NCBI RefSeq assembly: GCF_006152115.1
Contig: NZ_VDFU01000017.1
Coordinates: 31,410 to 95,409, forward strand
Reading direction: 5' to 3'
DNA: 64,000 bases
Origin: Rubellimicrobium rubrum
Lineage (GTDB): Bacteria > Pseudomonadota > Alphaproteobacteria > Rhodobacterales > Rhodobacteraceae
A program made the translations under genes and the position numbers. Positions within the stretch are counted from its first letter, which is position 1. Each line of letters starts with the position of its first letter. This document shows positions 8,515 to 18,066 of this stretch, piece by piece. The notes under the pieces were generated by a model. The model did not search any database. It had not been told where the DNA came from and worked only from the letters and a program-made list of their open reading frames with translations.

Positions 8515-9687
8515 TTATCCCCTTCTGCGAAACAAGTCATGGTCACCCTCGGCACGCGCCTTGGGCCCGGATGCATCAGTGTCGTCGACCGCGCTCGCGG
8601 GTCGGAATCGTTCCAGTCTCGCGAGAAGCGCATGCTCTGAGCGGTCCGTTACCCGCAGCCGCCACGCTGAAGGACCGTCGGGGAGGGCCCTGTAGTTCGG
8701 AGCATCCTGCCGCTCCACGAAGCCCACGCGAACCGGCTCTTCATCGTCGTACCACACTTCGACCGCGTTCGGATCGTACGGATTGTCATGGACGGGCTGC
8801 AGGCGCAGCAGGGTTCCGAGTCCGATCCGACCGGCCACCAGGGCGAATCCGCCATAAGGCAACCCCACGATGGCCGTAGCGGATCCCAAGGGGGCAGCGG
8901 TGTCCGATCCCTCGCTGCGGGGACCGGCTCGCAGCAGGTCGGGATGATCCAGGGGCTCGACCTCGCCCCAGGTTCGGGGCGTCAGGGATCGCGGAACCAA
9001 CAGATGGTCGCGCGCCTCCAGCAGTGCCGCGGGCATGGCGGCCAGCCCGACGCCCTGAGTTACGTCGAGGTCGCGAATCCTTACCAGATCGCCCGCGAGG
9101 TCGTTGGCCCACAGAAGAACCGTCTGATCCACATAGGTCGGGAACGCCGCTTCGAAGATCAGGCGAAAGTCTTGGGGCTCCGGCGAAGCTCCCTGTCCTG
9201 CGTAGCTTTTCAGCGACCACAAACCGTTCCGGCTGACCGTCAGGCCCAAGGGGCCAGCTTGGCCCAGAGGCAGGAACGGGGGACGCTCAAAGGTGGGCTC
9301 GTCCCGGTAGAGCCCCAGATCCTCCTCGAAGGTAGCCAGTCCCACCACGGGATGTCCGAAGCCCTCGTCAGGGAGGGCGGCTCGCAGGAACGGCACCGAC
9401 AGGACGGGGAGAGGGGACACCGGATTTCCCACCCCGAGCGTCCGCCGGTAGATCGCGAGCAGGCTGTCCGGCAGCGGAACGCCGCAATGCCCGAAGACCG
9501 CCTGGATCATGTCGGTTTCCGTCTCTCGGGCGGGGCGCAGGATGTCGTGGAGGCCCTCCCGCTCCCGATGAACCCGGAAGGCGACATGGGCTCGCAGCAG
9601 CCGTTCCAACGCTTCGGCGACGGCTCGGCGCGGTCGCGCGCGGGGGCCGGCCTTGGGGCCGCCGATGTCCAGTTCCGTGTGATCCAT
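8515..9687 (-). CDS. SMI1/KNR4-like plus HIRAN domain protein, function unknown
   Basis: 390 residues from the ATG at 9687, which has AAGG six bases upstream; an upstream ATG at 9735 is possible. The middle (about residues 75-200) looks like a SUKH (SMI1/KNR4) domain, with GVPLPDSLLAIYRRTLG as its core. The C-terminal third contains a HIRAN-type segment (LRLQPVHDNPYDPNAVEVWY, then VGFVERQDA). SUKH domains are best known in toxin immunity proteins; HIRAN domains bind DNA ends in helicases. No toxin gene is adjacent. Both domain calls are by eye and the function is unknown. Confidence 0.6.
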   Translation of the reverse strand: MDHTELDIGGPKAGPRARPRRAVAEALERLLRAHVAFRVHREREGLHDILRPARETETDMIQAVFGHCGVPLPDSLLAIYRRTLGVGNPVSPLPVLSVPFLRAALPDEGFGHPVVGLATFEEDLGLYRDEPTFERPPFLPLGQAGPLGLTVSRNGLWSLKSYAGQGASPEPQDFRLIFEAAFPTYVDQTVLLWANDLAGDLVRIRDLDVTQGVGLAAMPAALLEARDHLLVPRSLTPRTWGEVEPLDHPDLLRAGPRSEGSDTAAPLGSATAIVGLPYGGFALVAGRIGLGTLLRLQPVHDNPYDPNAVEVWYDDEEPVRVGFVERQDAPNYRALPDGPSAWRLRVTDRSEHALLARLERFRPASAVDDTDASGPKARAEGDHDLFRRRG

Positions 9688-10172
9688 GAGCCTTGGGTCG
9701 CCTGTGTCGGCTCGTACTCGAGCCGGATCGGTCAACTGCAGGCTTTATCACGCGACGTCGCAGGGGTCAGCCACGTCCCGGGCCACCTCGCGCAGATGTT
9801 CAGGGCGGCCTGTTCGGGGCGCGGTCCTGAATGCCCAGCGTTGCAAGGAAGCAGGCTGCCATCCTGTCCGGCACGACGACCGCGCATGGTTATCCCCGAC
9901 AGGCGCGCTCGGCTGCGGAGGGTCACGGGACCTTCAGAGTTGCTCCTCGGGTCCGCGTTCCCCGAAGCGTCGGTCGCTGTTCCTTGGGAGCCGGCATGCA
10001 TTGAACACCCCTACGGCCCAGCGCATCCGGGCCATTTGGCTGGATGGCCAGCGGGACCGTGAGAGGCTGGTCACAGTGCGTCCCTGAGAAACAATTCACA
10101 GTTGCAAGTTGGATTGACTCAGTTAAATGCCGTCCCAAGGGTCGTGACGGGGATTGGGGACGCTACGGCTTG
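9688..10172. other. Gene-free stretch between the HIRAN protein and a small ORF
   Basis: About 485 bases with no frame that has convincing codon bias or homology. It must contain the promoter of the minus-strand HIRAN-type gene and of the small plus-strand gene at 10173, but no promoter, terminator or tRNA could be recognised. A frame open upstream of 10173 lacks coding character. Confidence 0.5.
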
Positions 10173-10427
10173 ATGACGGCGCAACGGGATCGACTGCTGT
10201 ACATGCTGATGTTGCGGCAGCTCGAGACCTCGTCTCGGGAACTGCGCGCGGCGTGCTCCCGGCTTGAGGAAAGTCTTGAAGCCGCCTCTGACCGGGCTCC
10301 CCAGACCGTGATCCTCGACTGGCTGCAAAGTGAACTGATGGCGTTGCATCACGCCGGCGATGACACGGACGTCGGGGCGCAGCTTCTCAATGCGGCCGTG
10401 TCGTTCTCCAACTCCATCAAGGACTAG
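10173..10427 (+). CDS. Small hypothetical protein (84 aa)
   Basis: Short acidic, mostly helical protein beginning MTAQRDRLLYMLMLRQLET, with no recognised domain. The ATG at 10173 was preferred over an in-frame ATG at 10044 because the extra N-terminus is low in coding character. It has no signal peptide or membrane segment. It lies just before another small gene on the same strand. The function is unknown. Confidence 0.5.
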   Translation: MTAQRDRLLYMLMLRQLETSSRELRAACSRLEESLEAASDRAPQTVILDWLQSELMALHHAGDDTDVGAQLLNAAVSFSNSIKD

Positions 10428-10463
10428 GCCAGCAGGGCTTGACCTAACGTAAGATCAACTAGG

Positions 10464-10703
10464 ATGGGATCCGAGTGGGTGGCAGCCTGCGATTCAGGTC
10501 ACCTGAACCTTGCGGGCCGTGTTGTGAAAGAGTTGCTGTTTGGCGTGACGGCGTTCCTGATTGCAATAACCTCGGTCAATGCTCTTGGGGGATGGCTTTT
10601 GCCCTGGATGGGCATGGACGAGCCGCTGAGCGGGCTGATCGCCATTGCTGTTGCGCTCTTCCTCGTAATCCTTCTGTATGCCGCCTTCATGCGATCGGGC
10701 TGA
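10464..10703 (+). CDS. Small two-helix membrane protein (79 aa)
   Basis: Predicted inner-membrane peptide with two hydrophobic segments (about residues 24-46 and 55-75) separated by a short loop containing the LPWMGMDEP turn. No family was recognised. It could start at the GTG at 10521, which would leave just the two-helix core. It sits between two plus-strand genes and ahead of the alpha/beta hydrolase, with which it may be co-regulated. Confidence 0.5.
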   Translation: MGSEWVAACDSGHLNLAGRVVKELLFGVTAFLIAITSVNALGGWLLPWMGMDEPLSGLIAIAVALFLVILLYAAFMRSG

Positions 10704-10745
10704 CGTCGGTCCGCGCCGGACTTTCGCTTGCTTGGGCCGCAGGCA

Positions 10746-10770
10746 GGAACCTCTGCCACCTTGGCGGGTT
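10746..10770 (+). promoter_or_regulatory. Candidate EcfG-type promoter for the alpha/beta hydrolase
   Basis: The -35 element GGAAC at 10746-10750 is followed by a 16-base spacer and GGTT at 10767-10770. This is one base off the EcfG (general stress sigma factor) consensus GGAAC-N16/17-CGTT. Transcription would start near 10778, about 55 nt ahead of the ATG at 10833. Confidence 0.4.
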
Positions 10771-10832
10771 GTGCTGCAGTGCGGCATAAACGGACATCCC
10801 CGAGCCGCCTCCCCCCTGCTCAGAGGCCCGGC

Positions 10833-11870
10833 ATGAACGCTCATTCCCATACGAAACCCGACACCAAGCATTCCTCCCGTCTTGCGGCTCTGTCGCGCGG
10901 TCTATCTGAGAACAAGACCGTGAAGGAGCTGGCCCGGCCGGCGGTTCTGGGCGCGCTTGGACTTGCCACCCTCGGGGCCCTGGCGGTGCTGAACCAGCGG
11001 AACGCGAAGGCGGCCGAACGCCGTTACCCGCCGATCGGCCAATTCCTCGAAGTCGATGGCGTACGCCTGCACTACATCGATCGCGGTACCGGCCCCGTGC
11101 TCGTGCTGCTGCACGGCAACGGCGGAATGATCCAGGACTTCCTTTCGAGCGGACTGGTGGACGAGGCCGCCCGGACGCACCGCGTCATCGTCTTTGACCG
11201 TCCCGGCTACGGCTACAGCACGCGGCCGCGTGGCACGTTGTGGACCCCGGACGCGCAGGCGGACCTCCTCGCCGCTGCCCTCCGACAGCTGGAGGTTGCC
11301 CAGGCCACTGTCCTTGGTCACTCCTGGGCCGCTGCTGTGGCGGTGGCAATGGCCGAGCGTCATCCCGACGTCGCGGGCAGTCTCGTGCTGGAAGGGGGCT
11401 ATTTCTACCCGTCGGCCCGCCTGGATGTCGTGCCCATGTCGCTGCCGGCCATTCCCGTCGTAGGCGATGTGCTGCGCCATACCGTGTCGCCGCTGATCGC
11501 CCGCCTGGTTTGGCCGGTCATGATGCGCAAGATCTTCGGGCCGGCGCCCACGCCGGACAAGTTCAAGCAGTTCCCTCGCGACATGGCCCTGCGCCCGTCG
11601 CACCTCCGGGCCAGCGCCGAGGAAACCGGGCTCATGATCCCCTGCGCGGCTGTCGCTAAGGACCGCTATGCCCGCCTGAACATGCCGGTCGCCATCATTG
11701 CCGGCGAAGGGGACCGGATGGTCACCGTTCGCAACCAGTCGGCCCGCCTGCACCGGGAGATCCCGCAAAGCAGCTTCGCCTGCCTGCCGGGCACGGGGCA
11801 CATGGTGCACCAGACGGCGACCGCCGAGGTTCTGAGCGCGGTGGAACGGGTGACGGCCGAGGCCGCCTGA
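10833..11870 (+). CDS. Membrane-anchored alpha/beta hydrolase
   Basis: 345 residues from the ATG at 10833. A hydrophobic segment at about residues 36-53 would anchor it in the inner membrane. The catalytic domain shows the oxyanion motif HGNGG (94-98), the DRPGYGYS segment, the nucleophile elbow GHSWA with Ser164, an acid in GEGDRMV and the histidine in PGTGHMVHQ near the C-terminus. It is an esterase-, lipase- or haloperoxidase-like member of the fold; the substrate is unknown. The upstream EcfG-type promoter suggests stress induction. Confidence 0.82.
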   Translation: MNAHSHTKPDTKHSSRLAALSRGLSENKTVKELARPAVLGALGLATLGALAVLNQRNAKAAERRYPPIGQFLEVDGVRLHYIDRGTGPVLVLLHGNGGMIQDFLSSGLVDEAARTHRVIVFDRPGYGYSTRPRGTLWTPDAQADLLAAALRQLEVAQATVLGHSWAAAVAVAMAERHPDVAGSLVLEGGYFYPSARLDVVPMSLPAIPVVGDVLRHTVSPLIARLVWPVMMRKIFGPAPTPDKFKQFPRDMALRPSHLRASAEETGLMIPCAAVAKDRYARLNMPVAIIAGEGDRMVTVRNQSARLHREIPQSSFACLPGTGHMVHQTATAEVLSAVERVTAEAA

Positions 11871-12072
11871 TCCCGCTGACGCGATTGCAAGCGCCCGGGC
11901 TCGGCCGATCCGTGTCCAGGGGTTTCAGGGCGGACCGTGACGATCGGTCTTGAGAGTGGGATGTGTTCCGTGGCCTGATCCAAGGTCTGTGGTCACGGAC
12001 AGATCCCGCGAAACCTGCGATGGGGCCCGAGGCCGCTGGACCGACGATGACCTGCCAGCCCGGAGCCGCCCC

Positions 12073-13311
12073 TTGACCCTTCGCGTCGCCCTTGTCCTGT
12101 CCTTGTCCCTTTTGACCGGTCCCGCCCTCGGTCAGGACCGCGTCGACGTCGAGCAGCAGTTTCGAGCCTGGCTTGAGCAGACGGTCTGGCCCCGCGCGCG
12201 GGCCGAAGGGGTGACGCGGGCAACCTTCGACACTGCGCTCGGGGGCGTCGCGCTGGACTGGGATCTCCCCGACCTTTTTCCGCCCGGAACGTCGGGTCAG
12301 ACCCCGCAGCGGCAGCACCAGGCCGAGTTCAATTCGCCCGCCGACTATTTCAGCCGCGGCGCGGTCGAGGGCGCGGCAGCGGTCGGGCGGCAGATGGCGT
12401 CGCGGCACGCGGCGACGCTTGATGCCGTGGAACAGGCCACAGGCGTTCCCGGCCGTATCATCCTGGCCATCTGGGGCCGCGAGAGCGGCTACGGCCGCGT
12501 GCCCATTCCGAACGACGCCTTCGAGGTGCTGGGAACCAGGGGCTTCATGGGAGCCCGCCCCGACTACTTCACCGACGAGCTCATCGCGGCACTTCGGATC
12601 GTCGAAGGAGGGAGCGTCGCGGCGGGCGACATGAGAAGCAGCTGGGCCGGCGCTCTGGGGCAGCCGCAGTTCATGCCGTCGAGCGTGCTCGACTTTGCAG
12701 CGGATGGCGACGGCGATGGGCAGGCCGACATCTGGAACTCGGACGCCGACACCATCGCATCCATCGGCAACTACCTCTCGCGGCACGGCTGGGTAAAGGG
12801 ACGTGACTGGGGGTTCGAGGTCACGGTTCCCTCCTCGGTGTCCTGCTCTTTGGAGGGGCCCGACCAAGGCCGTCCGATCGCCGAATGGGAAGGAATGGGC
12901 ATCCGCCGGATTGGCGGACGGGCGTTCCCAGAACACGAGCAGCAGGCCGAGGGGTTTCTGCTGATGCCCGCGGGTCGGCATGGACCGGCCTTTCTGGTGA
13001 CGCCGAACTTCTATGTTCTGAAGGACTACAACACGAGCGACCTTTATGCCCTTTTCGTGGGCCATGTGGGTGACCGCATCCAGTACGGCTCGGGCGACTT
13101 TGCGGCATCCTGGGACGATGTCGGCGGACTTGTCCGATCCGACGTTGCGGCGATGCAGCGCGCTCTTGAAACGCTCGGGCATGACGTCGGCGGGGCCGAT
13201 GGGCTGCCGGGCTTCAAGACCCGCCGGTCGATCGGTCGTTGGCAGGAAGCGTCGGGCCGTTCCCCAACCTGCTTTCCCGAACTCGACCTCGTGCAGGATC
13301 TTGTGCGCTGA
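12073..13311 (+). CDS. Lytic murein transglycosylase, MltB family
   Basis: 412 residues from a TTG at 12073, chosen because it is preceded by GGAG and begins a good signal peptide (MTLRVALVLSLSLLTGPALG, cleaved near Gly-Gln); the open frame upstream is not coding-like. The catalytic domain has the Glu in GRESGYG (residue 137), the ALGQPQFMPSS block and the GDGDGQADIWNSDADTIASI segment typical of MltB. A C-terminal peptidoglycan-binding repeat lies around residues 350-400. It cleaves glycan strands in the periplasm, forming 1,6-anhydro ends. Confidence 0.9.
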   Translation: MTLRVALVLSLSLLTGPALGQDRVDVEQQFRAWLEQTVWPRARAEGVTRATFDTALGGVALDWDLPDLFPPGTSGQTPQRQHQAEFNSPADYFSRGAVEGAAAVGRQMASRHAATLDAVEQATGVPGRIILAIWGRESGYGRVPIPNDAFEVLGTRGFMGARPDYFTDELIAALRIVEGGSVAAGDMRSSWAGALGQPQFMPSSVLDFAADGDGDGQADIWNSDADTIASIGNYLSRHGWVKGRDWGFEVTVPSSVSCSLEGPDQGRPIAEWEGMGIRRIGGRAFPEHEQQAEGFLLMPAGRHGPAFLVTPNFYVLKDYNTSDLYALFVGHVGDRIQYGSGDFAASWDDVGGLVRSDVAAMQRALETLGHDVGGADGLPGFKTRRSIGRWQEASGRSPTCFPELDLVQDLVR

Positions 13312-13456
13312 TCCTTGGACTCGGCCAATGACGGTAGCACCCGGGTGGTGGCAGCCCGGTTCCTAAGTGTCGCTTGCCCGCTCGACGACGGACAGGTTGC
13401 GCGGTCGGCCAACGCCTGATCTGTCTGGTGCAGCCCTTTCCGACCCCCGAGGTTCC

Positions 13457-15106
13457 ATGACCGCCGACGTGATCATCACCAGCGCCCGAGTGCTCACCAT
13501 GGATGAGGTCGCGCCCCGGGCCGAGGCCGTGGCCGTCGCAGAGGGCCGCATCATCCATGTGGGACGGTCCGCCGAGGTGGAGGCCCTGCACGGTCCCCTG
13601 ACCGAGGTCATCGACGCCCGTGGGGCCACGCTTCTGCCCGGTTTTTTCGAGAACCATTGCCATGTCTTTCAGGGTGGGGCCGAGCTTGGGCACCTTCAGC
13701 TGACCGGCGTCATGGGAACCGACGCGGTCACGGCTGCCGTTCGCGCCTTTGCCGCTGCGCGGCCCAGGGAAGGGATGCTGGTCGCCCAAGGCACGGATTA
13801 TGCGGTGTTCGGACGACCAACGACGCGCGCGGATCTGGATCGCATCCTGCCCGACCGCCCATTCGCCATGGTCTCGGGCGACCACCATACCGTCTGGGCC
13901 AACACCGCCGCCCTGACGGCCGCCGGGCTGCTCGGGGGTGCCGCGACGCCGCCAGGGTCCGAGGTCGTGATGGGATCGGACGGCCTCGCCACCGGTGAGT
14001 TGCGCGAGCGGCCGGCCTTCGATCCGGTCATGGCGATGGCGGGCATCGTGCGGGCGGGCCTGGGACTCGCGACCGGGGGCGAACCCGACCCGGCACCCAC
14101 GCCCGAGGAGCGCGCCGCCGACCGTGCGATGCTGTCGGCAGGTCTTGAACATCTGGCTGCGCACGGCATCACCAGCGCGGTGAACATGGACGGCAACCTT
14201 TACACACTCCAACTGCTGCGGGAGCTTGAGGATGCGGGCCGCCTGCCGGTCCGGGTCAAGGTGGCCTTCCATTTCAAGCCCTGGATGAAGCTTGGCCTGC
14301 TCGACAAGGCCGACGCTATGGCGCGGGACTGGCAGGGCGACTGGCTGACATCGGGCTTCGTCAAGATGTTTATGGACGGGGTGATCGACAGCGGAACGGC
14401 CGTGGTGACCGAGGATTACCCCGGTCGGCCTGGCTGGCGTGGCGAGCCGCTGTTCGACCCCGCACGTTTTGCCAAGATCGCTACCGAGGCGGATCGCCGG
14501 GGCCTGCAGATCGCGGTTCATGCCATCGGCGACGGCGCGGTCCGTGTCGTGCTGGACGGCTACGAGGCCGCTCGTGCCGCGAACGGCCCGCGCGACAGCC
14601 GCCACCGCATCGAGCACATCGAGTTGATCCATCCCGACGACGTGCCCCGGTTGCGGGCCTTGGGCGTTGTGGCGTCGGTCCAGCCACCGCATCCGCCGGG
14701 AGCGATGGACCTGCCGCTCGAGCCTTCGGTCAGTCAGATCCCGCGCCATCGCTGGACGGACGCCTATCGCTGGCGGACGCTCGACGCGCCCTTGGTCTTT
14801 GCCTCGGACTGGCCGGTCTCGGATGTGGCCGTCCTGCGCGGCATCCGGGCCGCCCTATGCCGGACGCCCTGGACCGATGACTTGCTCGACGAGCGGATCG
14901 GCTTGATGGACACGCTGGCTGCCTACACGAGTCGGGGCGCCTGGGCCGCCCACGTGGAGGATCGGACCGGACGGCTGCGCGCGGGCCTGCTGGCGGATAT
15001 GGTGCTGCTGTCCGGCGACATTGAGGCCACCCCCGCCAACGAGGTGGACAGCCTTTCGGTGGCGCTGACGATTTGCGGTGGCCGGATCACCCACCGGGCT
15101 GTCTGA
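13457..15106 (+). CDS. YtcJ-like metal-dependent amidohydrolase
   Basis: 549 residues, the normal size for the amidohydrolase_3 group. The N-terminal beta-sandwich (ITSARVLTMDE) leads to the metal motif PGFFENHCHVF, in which the usual HxH is HCH. Further metal or catalytic positions are AVHAIGDGAV, HRIEHIEL and ASDWPVSDVAV. The C-terminus has the LADMVLLSGD segment that completes the sandwich. The cytoplasmic hydrolase acts on an unknown N-acyl or cyclic amide. The ATG at 13457 was chosen because the upstream extension is not conserved in this family. Confidence 0.88.
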   Translation: MTADVIITSARVLTMDEVAPRAEAVAVAEGRIIHVGRSAEVEALHGPLTEVIDARGATLLPGFFENHCHVFQGGAELGHLQLTGVMGTDAVTAAVRAFAAARPREGMLVAQGTDYAVFGRPTTRADLDRILPDRPFAMVSGDHHTVWANTAALTAAGLLGGAATPPGSEVVMGSDGLATGELRERPAFDPVMAMAGIVRAGLGLATGGEPDPAPTPEERAADRAMLSAGLEHLAAHGITSAVNMDGNLYTLQLLRELEDAGRLPVRVKVAFHFKPWMKLGLLDKADAMARDWQGDWLTSGFVKMFMDGVIDSGTAVVTEDYPGRPGWRGEPLFDPARFAKIATEADRRGLQIAVHAIGDGAVRVVLDGYEAARAANGPRDSRHRIEHIELIHPDDVPRLRALGVVASVQPPHPPGAMDLPLEPSVSQIPRHRWTDAYRWRTLDAPLVFASDWPVSDVAVLRGIRAALCRTPWTDDLLDERIGLMDTLAAYTSRGAWAAHVEDRTGRLRAGLLADMVLLSGDIEATPANEVDSLSVALTICGGRITHRAV

Positions 15107-15323
15107 TTGTGGCAGATCCCGGCGTTTCTGGCAGGGCTGTGGCCGCAATTTTGGCCGGTGTGCGCATTTACGGCGTCTTCGGCTTTGACTTCCCTGGGCT
15201 TAGCGGTTAGGGGCGGCGTTCGGCTCCAGGACTCCGGGGCGGCGGGCGCAGGGAGGCCTAGCCGCGAAAGGGAAAAGGTCGCCGCTCATCGGGTGCAGGC
15301 CACCCCCTTTCCTGGCGAAGACC

Positions 15324-17210
15324 ATGACCGATCTCAAGATTGCTGCGCCGCTCGCTGCGGCGCTTTCTGCCAAAGGCTATGACAGCCTCACCCCCGTGCA
15401 GGAGGCCGTCCTCGCCTCCGACGCCTCGGGCCGCGACATGCTCGTCTCCGCGCAGACCGGATCGGGCAAGACGGTGGCCTTCGGGCTTGCCATCGCGCCC
15501 GAGATCCTGGCCGACGACGAGCGGCTGAAGCCCGTAAGCACGCCCTTGGCCCTGGCCATCGCCCCCACGCGGGAACTGGCGCTTCAGGTCGCCCGCGAGC
15601 TGGGCTGGCTTTACGGCGAAGCGGGCGGGCAGGTCGCAACCTGCGTCGGTGGCATGGACTACCGCACCGAACGCCGCGCGCTGGAGCGTGGTCCGCACAT
15701 CGTCGTGGGCACGCCGGGCCGCCTGCGCGACCATATCGAGCGGGGCAGCCTCGACCTGTCGGGGCTGAAGGCCGCCGTGCTGGACGAAGCGGACGAGATG
15801 CTCGACCTGGGCTTCCGCGAAGATCTGGAATTCATCCTGCAGGCTGCTCCGGCCGAGCGGCGCACGCTCATGTTCTCGGCCACCGTGCCCCGCGCCATCG
15901 AGGACCTGGCGCGCACCTTCCAGACCGATGCGCTGCGCATCCAGACGGGCGGCGAAGCGAGGCAGCACGTCGATATCGAGTATCGTGCGCTGAGCGTGAC
16001 GCCGCGCGACCGCGAGCATGCGATTTTCAACATGCTGCGCTTCTACGAGGCGCGCACGGCCATCGTCTTCTGCAAGACCCGCGTGAACGTGAACCATCTT
16101 CTGGCACGGATGACCAACCGGGGATTTCAGGTCGTGGCGCTGTCCGGAGAGTTGAGCCAGCAGGAGCGTACCCACGCGCTGCAGGCGCTGCGGGACGGCC
16201 GGGCGCGGGTGTGCATCGCGACGGACGTGGCGGCACGCGGGATCGACTTGCCGGGCCTTGATCTTGTCATTCATGCGGACCTCCCGACGAACTCCGAAAC
16301 GCTGCTGCACCGCTCTGGTCGCACCGGCCGCGCAGGGGCCAAGGGGGTGTCGGCGCTGATCGTGACCCCAGCCGAATACAAGAAGGCCCAGCGGCTCCTG
16401 CAGGGGGCAAAAGTGGTGGCCGACTGGGGCCGGGCGCCTTCGGCCGACGAGGTGCGCGAAAAAGACGACGTCCGTCTGCTGGAGCATCCCGCCCTGGCCG
16501 CGGAGCCTGACGAGGACACGGGCCTTGCCCCCGCTCTGCTCGAACGCTTCGGCCCCGAGCGGGTCGCAGCGGCCTTCATCCGCCTTTGGCGCGAGGGGCG
16601 CTCCGCACCCGAGGAACTGACGGACGCTGCCACCCCGGCCTCCACGGCGCCCCGCGATCGGGGTGCGTTCGGCGATGCGGTCTGGTTCTCCCTGTCCGCT
16701 GGCCACGAACAGCGGGCCGAGGCGCGTTGGCTCTTGCCCAAGATCTGCGGGGCCGTAGATATCACCAAGGACTCGGTCGGGGCGATCCGCATCCAGGGGG
16801 ACCAGAGCTTCGTCCAGATCTCCAAGGCCGTTGCCCATCTGTTCGGCACGAGTTTCGAGATCGGGCCTGATCTGGTGATGCGTCGCCTGGAAGGCGAGCC
16901 CGTGCTGGAGCGTTCGAGCCGCCCCCCTCGCATGACCGATCGCCGCCCGTCGCGCGATGGCCAGAGCGAGGGGCGCCCCTCGCAGCCCCCGCGGTCCGAA
17001 TTCATGGGCGGCGAATCCGGATCCGAGCCGCGTGAAACCGCCCCTCACGACGGGTCCACCCGGCCCGCCAGCTCCAAGCCCCAGGAAGCAGGGCGCAAGA
17101 CCCCTGCGGCCCGAACTCAAGCGGCTCCCAGAGTTGACCGGGAGGGTGCTGTGACCAGCAAGTCCTATGGTGGGCGACGTTCCGCGCCGTCGAAGAAGCC
17201 GAGGGGCTGA
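15324..17210 (+). CDS. DEAD-box RNA helicase with DbpA-type C-terminal domain
   Basis: 628 residues. Helicase motifs are in order: Q motif near residues 20-26, AQTGSGKT (43-50), PTREL (81-85), GTPGR (129-133), DEAD (154-157), SAT (185-187) and HRSGRTGR near 335. A DbpA-like RNA-binding domain follows (about residues 450-530), then a disordered Arg/Pro/Ser-rich tail. This matches the CsdA/DeaD group that remodels rRNA and helps growth in the cold. About 215 nt of leader precede the ATG, which could carry cold-dependent control, though no element was identified. Confidence 0.9.
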   Translation: MTDLKIAAPLAAALSAKGYDSLTPVQEAVLASDASGRDMLVSAQTGSGKTVAFGLAIAPEILADDERLKPVSTPLALAIAPTRELALQVARELGWLYGEAGGQVATCVGGMDYRTERRALERGPHIVVGTPGRLRDHIERGSLDLSGLKAAVLDEADEMLDLGFREDLEFILQAAPAERRTLMFSATVPRAIEDLARTFQTDALRIQTGGEARQHVDIEYRALSVTPRDREHAIFNMLRFYEARTAIVFCKTRVNVNHLLARMTNRGFQVVALSGELSQQERTHALQALRDGRARVCIATDVAARGIDLPGLDLVIHADLPTNSETLLHRSGRTGRAGAKGVSALIVTPAEYKKAQRLLQGAKVVADWGRAPSADEVREKDDVRLLEHPALAAEPDEDTGLAPALLERFGPERVAAAFIRLWREGRSAPEELTDAATPASTAPRDRGAFGDAVWFSLSAGHEQRAEARWLLPKICGAVDITKDSVGAIRIQGDQSFVQISKAVAHLFGTSFEIGPDLVMRRLEGEPVLERSSRPPRMTDRRPSRDGQSEGRPSQPPRSEFMGGESGSEPRETAPHDGSTRPASSKPQEAGRKTPAARTQAAPRVDREGAVTSKSYGGRRSAPSKKPRG

Positions 17211-17220
17211 CCGCCCTTTC

Positions 17221-17245
17221 GGCCCCCGCGCGGGCGCGGGCGGCC
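17221..17245 (+). terminator. Possible terminator after the helicase gene
   Basis: GGCC-CCCGCG at 17221-17230 (with one extra C) can pair with CGCGGG-C-GGCC at 17235-17245 around a CGGG loop, giving a roughly ten-pair GC stem 10 nt after the stop. There is no T tract, so it may work weakly or with Rho. Confidence 0.4.
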
Positions 17246-17383
17246 CCCTGGGGATGCTGGACAATGCCCTCCCCTGTCAGTCTGCAGAGGGCGTTTGATC
17301 ATAGGAAGCCAAGCACCAGGACCCGTAGTCCCGGTGCCTCGACGTCAAAGGCGCCGGGCAGGAGCCGCTCGGCGCTCCTGAAC

Positions 17384-17707
17384 CTACTGTGCGTTCTGGA
17401 TCGTGTAGCTGGCCATCTCGCAGACATCGACCTGATCGGTCAGCTCTTGTCCGTCCTCGAACACGAACTTCACGTCGAAGGCGCAGGTCGAACTGGCGTC
17501 GAACAGGGTCACTGTGCCGCTTTCACCCGAGGCGAGCACGTTGTCGCCCAGGAAATCCTCGCTCCACTCTGGGTCCGACACCGGAGACGTATAGAAATAG
17601 ACCAGCGTGAGGTCGCTGTTGTTGATCAAGTCGTAGGACACGTCAGCCGCCTTGGCAGGCAGTGCGGCGGCAGCCAGCACGGCGATCAGTGAAAGGCGAT
17701 GCATCAT
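17384..17707 (-). CDS. Small secreted protein with two cysteines (107 aa)
   Basis: The start at 17707 follows an AGGAGG ribosome site and opens a signal peptide (MMHRLSLIAVLAAAALPAKA). The mature ~87 residues are acidic, predicted beta-rich and hold two cysteines (STCAFD and DVCEMA) that may form a disulfide. The pattern (asparagine-rich start, VYFYTSP, DVKFVFEDG) resembles a small conserved family of unknown periplasmic proteins in alphaproteobacteria. It stands alone, convergent with the helicase gene. The function is unknown. Confidence 0.7.
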   Translation of the reverse strand: MMHRLSLIAVLAAAALPAKAADVSYDLINNSDLTLVYFYTSPVSDPEWSEDFLGDNVLASGESGTVTLFDASSTCAFDVKFVFEDGQELTDQVDVCEMASYTIQNAQ

Positions 17708-18066
17708 GGTCGGGGCCTCCTGGGCTATGGGTCGCGGCCGGCGAAGTGTCGCCCTGCCTTGCTGCGCCCATTCGCGGGTGAACCACGGAGCTTTCGTGTC
17801 TTTGTTGGGGAGTTCTCGTGATTCCCCAAAGAAATATCCGTAAACCCAAGGGATCGAAGGATGAGGGATCCACGAAACGCCTTCAGCGCGGTCGAGGGTC
17901 AGGGGCAATGCTGCAAAAGCTGGGTGGCGCAGGATGCCCCCGAATACCCTCTTGGATCAGGACTGGATCGTCGCAAGGTGGCCGAATCGAACAGCCGGGT
18001 GCCGTCCCATTCAGGCCTCAAAGCCGGGCGGGGTGCCCAACCCACGAGCTAAACCACGCGCTCCCG
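17708..18066. other. Gene-free stretch with an inverted repeat and a tRNA-like relic
   Basis: About 360 bases without a credible gene. TTGGGGA at 17805-17811 and its complement at 17823-17829 could form a short hairpin downstream of the SleB-like gene. On the minus strand, 17965-18060 holds D-arm-like and T-arm-like pieces (GCTC...GGGC; GGCTG-TTCGATT-CGGCC) but no matching acceptor stem or anticodon arm, so it is at most a decayed tRNA. Confidence 0.4.

Noticed and set aside
17965..18060. tRNA-like sequence on the minus strand
   Set aside because: D-arm- and T-arm-like pieces can be drawn, but the acceptor stem does not pair and no proper anticodon arm or CCA end exists. It was recorded only as a possible relic.
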